A stretch of DNA of 64,000 bases from Sipunculus nudus (Eukaryota; Annelida; Sipuncula; Golfingiida; Sipunculidae), in assembly GCA_026874595.1 (NCBI GenBank), contig CM049310.1, positions 19,322,058 to 19,386,057 of the forward strand. Reading direction: 5' to 3'. The notes beneath the pieces are model-generated. The model had not been told where the DNA came from and searched no databases. It saw only the letters and a program-made list of their open reading frames with translations. Below, piece by piece: positions 61,540 to 64,000 of the stretch (positions are counted from its first letter, which is position 1; every line of letters starts with the position of its first letter). The translations under genes were made by a program, and so were the position numbers.

Positions 61540-62890
61540 CAACAAGGGCAAAATGCAAACTCGATCTGTAACAGGTCATTATCAAGCAACACACCAAAAA
61601 TCATGCCAGTATATGCAGGCATTGTGAAAAAAAGTCCATACATGTGCATTTTCCATAAAAATTTCTGTCTTTCATGAAATTTTTTTATGTTTAGGAGCCG
61701 TAAAACAATGAAAAGTAGGTCAACCGGGATGAAACGCGAACTCGATCTGTAACTGTCATTATCTGCCCACACATAAAAAAATCAGGGTGATACCTGCAGG
61801 CATTGAGGAAAAAAAGTCAGTACATATGCATTTGTTATGAAAATTTCTATTTTTCATGAAACTTTCTATATTTCAGGAGCAGTCAAATGGTCAAAAGTAG
61901 GTCAACTGGGACAAAACAAGAACTCGATCTGTAACTGGTCAATATCTGCCTACACACCAAAAATCAGGCCCGTATCTGCAGGCACTGTGAAAAAAAGTCC
62001 ATACATGTGCACTTTTTTATGAAATTTTCTATGTTAGAGCACCGTCAAATGGTCAAAAGTAGGTCAACTGGGACAAATCGCGAACTCGATCTGTAACTGG
62101 TCAATATCTGCCAACACACCAAAAATCAGGCCAATATCTGCAGGCATTGCGAAAAAAAGTCTGTACATGTGTATTTGTCATGAAATTTCATATTTTTCAT
62201 GAAATTTTCTAAGTTAAGGAGTTGTAAAACGTTCAAAAAAAGGTCAACCAGGACGAAACCCAAACTCGATCTGTAACTGGTCATTATCTGCCCATACACA
62301 AAAAATCAGGCCAATATCTGCAGGCATTGCGAAAAAAAATCCGTACATGAGTATTTGTCATGAAAATTTCTATTTTTCATGAAATTTTCTAAGTTTAGGA
62401 GCCGTAAAACAGTCAAAAGTAGGTCAACTGGGACGAAACGCCAACTCGATCTGTAACTGGTCATTATCTGCCTACACACCAAAAATCAGGCCAATATTCG
62501 CAGGCATTGCGAAAAAAAGTCCGTACATGGGTATTTGTCATGAAATTTCTATTTTTCATGAAATTTTCTAAGTTTAGGAGCAGTAAAACGGTCAAAAGTA
62601 GGTCAACCGGGACAAAACGTGAACTCGATCTGTAACTGGTCTATATCTGCCCACACTCCAAAAATCAGGCCAATATCTTCAGGCATTGCGAAAAAAAGTC
62701 CGTACATGTGTATTTGTCATGAAATTTCTATTTTTCATGAAATTTTCTAAGTTTAGGAGCCGTAAAATGGTCAAAAGTAGGTCAACCGGGACGAAACGCG
62801 AACTCGATCTGTAACTGGTCTATATCTGCCCACACACCAAAAATCAGGCCAATATCTGCAGGCATTGCGAAAAAAAGTCCGTACAACTGT
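61540..62890 (+). repeat. Family E satellite core, eight units of about 180 bp
   Basis: TCGATCTGTAAC begins at 61561, 61742, 61924, 62086, 62266, 62446, 62625 and 62804: spacings 181, 182, 162, 180, 180, 179 and 179. Other unit marks are GTCAAAAGTAGGTCAAC, ACACCAAAAATCAGGCC and GCAGGCATTGCGAAAAAAAG. The right-hand units look more alike than the left-hand ones, suggesting recent homogenisation at that end. Confidence 0.92.
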
Positions 62891-62940
62891 TTGATTTCGG
62901 AATGACAGAAGGACGGAATGATGGACATGGGTAAAACTAT

Positions 62941-62969
62941 ATGCCCCGGCCACTTTGTGGCGGGGGCAT
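62941..62969 (+). other. 3' terminal hairpin of family E
   Basis: ATGCCCCGGCCAC, loop TTT, GTGGCGGGGGCAT: 13 pairs with one mismatch. It is GC-rich in an AT-rich setting. The TTT loop and 13-base arm length match the family B hairpin although the sequences differ. Confidence 0.88.
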
Positions 62970-63263
62970 TAAAATACATCTCAACAATAAGGTTGAGATA
63001 TTCTTAAGTAGACTAGTGTATTTCAGGATATTTTAAAATAAACTTTTTCTAAAATATTCAGATATTCTCATGTAAACTAGTGTATTTCAGGATATCCCAA
63101 AGTGAACTGGTTGACTTCTGGATATCATAATGAGAACTAGTGTATATTGGAATATTCCCATCTCAACAGTGACTATCCCCATCTTAACTGTTGAGATGGG
63201 AATTCCTATCATAACTAAAGTTGAGTTCCGAACTCAACTGGATTCCCATCTACACTGTGACAT

Positions 63264-63269
63264 ATATAT

Positions 63270-63304
<35 letters not shown>
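63264..63304 (+). repeat. (TA)n microsatellite
   Basis: An imperfect TA run immediately follows the right end of the foldback element, suggesting insertion at or beside a TA-rich site. Confidence 0.92.
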
Positions 63305-63307
<3 letters not shown>

Positions 63308-63665
63308 TAAACATTTTATGTGAAAATGTGCTGTAGAACACAGAGGAATAAAATTAAAATATTTGGTAGACTACCAGTTTTGCAGATTTGTACATTAACA
63401 TATTTTGTGCTTTTTTGTCTGTCTGCTAAAATTAAATTGCTATTAAAAATGTTAAAAAATAAAAAGACAACCCCAGTAAACCTATGAATGTAATAATTCA
63501 GAATTTATTTTAAGCTCAAGTAACTTGTTTTAGTCACTAATTTTATAATGTTATCATTAAATATTAAGATTATACTTTTTAAGATATATATTATTATGAA
63601 ACAATCAGCATGATTAAACCAAATAACTGAATGAAGCAGATTAATAGCTAGGATTTTAATATGGC
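63305..63665. other. AT-rich spacer
   Basis: No feature recognised. Confidence 0.4.
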
Positions 63666-63674
63666 CTAAGTGAA

Positions 63675-63840
63675 ATCAGAATTTCAATCTCGCCCAGGCG
63701 AGATTGAAATCCGACATATACTCATAACAGGATTTTAATCTTGCCAAGGCGGAATCAAAATTTCAATCTTGCCTAGGCAGATTTTAAATTCGCCTAGGTG
63801 AGATTGAAATTTTAATGTCTCCTATGGGAAATCAAAATTT
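63675..63840. repeat. Cluster of related palindromes (AATTTCAATCTCGCC / GGCGAGATTGAAAT)
   Basis: TTTCAATCTCGCC and GGCGAGATTGAAA face each other at about 63680-63712, and variants such as TTTCAATCTTGCCTAGGCAG and TTCGCCTAGGTGAGATTGAAA follow. Most variants differ at C/T or G/A positions. The block ends just before the SINE-like sequence. Confidence 0.75.
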
Positions 63841-63849
63841 CAATCTCCT

Positions 63850-64000
63850 TGACAGTCGAGGGGTTAAATGCTTGGCTCTCTCCGCTGGCGACCCGGGTTC
63901 GATCCCTGGCATGGCTATGAGAGTGTGTTGTAGTTGCCCTTCCAAGGCTGGTGGTTTTTCTCCAGGTTCTCAGGTTTCCTCCATCTCTACAGTCTACCGA
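63850..64000 (+). mobile_element. tRNA-derived SINE, runs off the window
   Basis: The B-box GGGTTCGATCC (63895-63905) is a near-perfect match to the tRNA consensus, with a weaker A-box-like GGGGTTAAATGC about 40 bases upstream. Downstream is TTTTTCTCCAGGTTCTCAGG followed by TTTCCTCC, which resembles the conserved central domain found in several animal SINE superfamilies; I cannot say which. The 3' end is beyond the window. Confidence 0.65.

Larger units (their letters stand above)
61428..62972 (+). mobile_element. Family E element, about 1.55 kb, satellite core
   Basis: It starts ACTAGAT then a perfect hairpin GTGTCG-GAA-CGACAC (61435-61449) and AATGCCCCCGCC (61451-61462). It ends with GGCGGGGGCATT (62959-62970), the exact 12-bp inverse, which is also the right arm of a 3' hairpin. 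The core is eight satellite units. No protein. It is inserted in the middle of the foldback element between A-rich sequences (GGGAAA on the left, AAAATAC on the right), and no target-site duplication is evident. Confidence 0.82.
60694..63262. mobile_element. Foldback element with long inverted arms, split by a nested family E element
   Basis: The left arm 60694-60913 begins TGTCATAGTGTAGATGGGAA; the right arm, about 63010-63262, ends with the inverse (TTCCCATCTACACTGTGACA) with one mismatch. The arms share internal phrases in inverted order (CAACAGTT...ATGGGGATAGTCACT, GGTGGGAATATTCCA-like, CAACCAGTTCACT, ACTAGTTTA). Family E occupies 61428-62972. Each arm is built of short variants of GAACTCAACTNGTTGAGATG, so the arms are themselves internally repetitive. 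No transposase is seen. Confidence 0.78.

Noticed and set aside
61540-62890. CRISPR-like or coding tandem array
   Set aside because: The 180-bp units are satellite-like, with frame-breaking length changes (162 to 182) and stops in all frames.
63850-63940. A functional tRNA gene
   Set aside because: Strong B box but poor cloverleaf; the downstream CTCC/TTTCCTCC domain fits a SINE.
1-64000. An autonomous Helitron Rep/helicase or DNA transposase gene that would mobilise the families
   Set aside because: No frame with Rep HUH or helicase motifs, or with DDE/D character, was found; the only enzyme relic is the LINE reverse transcriptase.

Overview
The window looks like eukaryotic, probably molluscan and most likely bivalve, non-coding DNA. 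It is AT-rich, has no intact long reading frame, no tRNA or rRNA gene and no convincing complete host gene. It is dense with short-period microsatellites, interspersed repeats, and elements built from a tandem-repeat core between hairpin ends. Chains of the GACGGACGGAC type and units of the TGACCTTTGACCT / CAAGGTCATCC type are, from general knowledge, typical of bivalve genomes. Species cannot be named from the sequence.

Layout. 1-2013: unique AT-rich DNA. 2014-4148: a 5'-truncated, frameshifted LINE ORF2 relic (reverse transcriptase plus C-terminal Cys/His region). 4149-7984: a family A element with a family B element nested at 4329-5938. 8199-10086: a family A/F element, with a second near-complete copy at 28321-30158 and longer or nested relatives at 23575-26741 and 38876-41031. 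10350-10850: an 89-bp tandem array. 11320-11460: a tRNA-derived SINE. 11625-13062: a candidate terminal-inverted-repeat element. 13738-14681, 16577-17290 and 30724-32275: further B copies. 17.3-23.5 kb: mostly unique, with two weak minus-strand exon candidates at about 17.9 and 18.2 kb. 32.8-36.5 kb: mostly unique. 36.6-38.3 kb: A fragments and a family G element. 42-54 kb: the least repetitive part, with several compositionally complex blocks that could be conserved non-coding or regulatory DNA. 55458-56815: family C. 59.5-60.6 kb: an A left end and the 144-bp family H array. 60694-63262: a foldback element with arms of about 220-250 bp, split by a nested family E element carrying eight units of about 180 bp. 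63675-64000: a hairpin cluster and a second tRNA-derived SINE.

The main result is that families B, C and E, and in part A, G and H, which differ in sequence, share one plan. They tend to have a short conserved 5' terminus (ACTAGA in B, C and E), often a small 5' hairpin, a subterminal inverted copy of one arm of the 3' hairpin, a minisatellite core, and a 3' terminal hairpin. This resembles non-autonomous Helitron/Helentron-type elements (DINE/HINE and bivalve 'pearl'-like elements), but no Rep/helicase gene is visible here. A 12-bp palindrome, GGTGGCGCCACC, opens core units of three of these families, and its commonest variants fit CpG decay. Families C, G and H repeatedly carry matches to nuclear-receptor sites. 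Everything here rests on reading the sequence by eye; no alignment or database search was possible.
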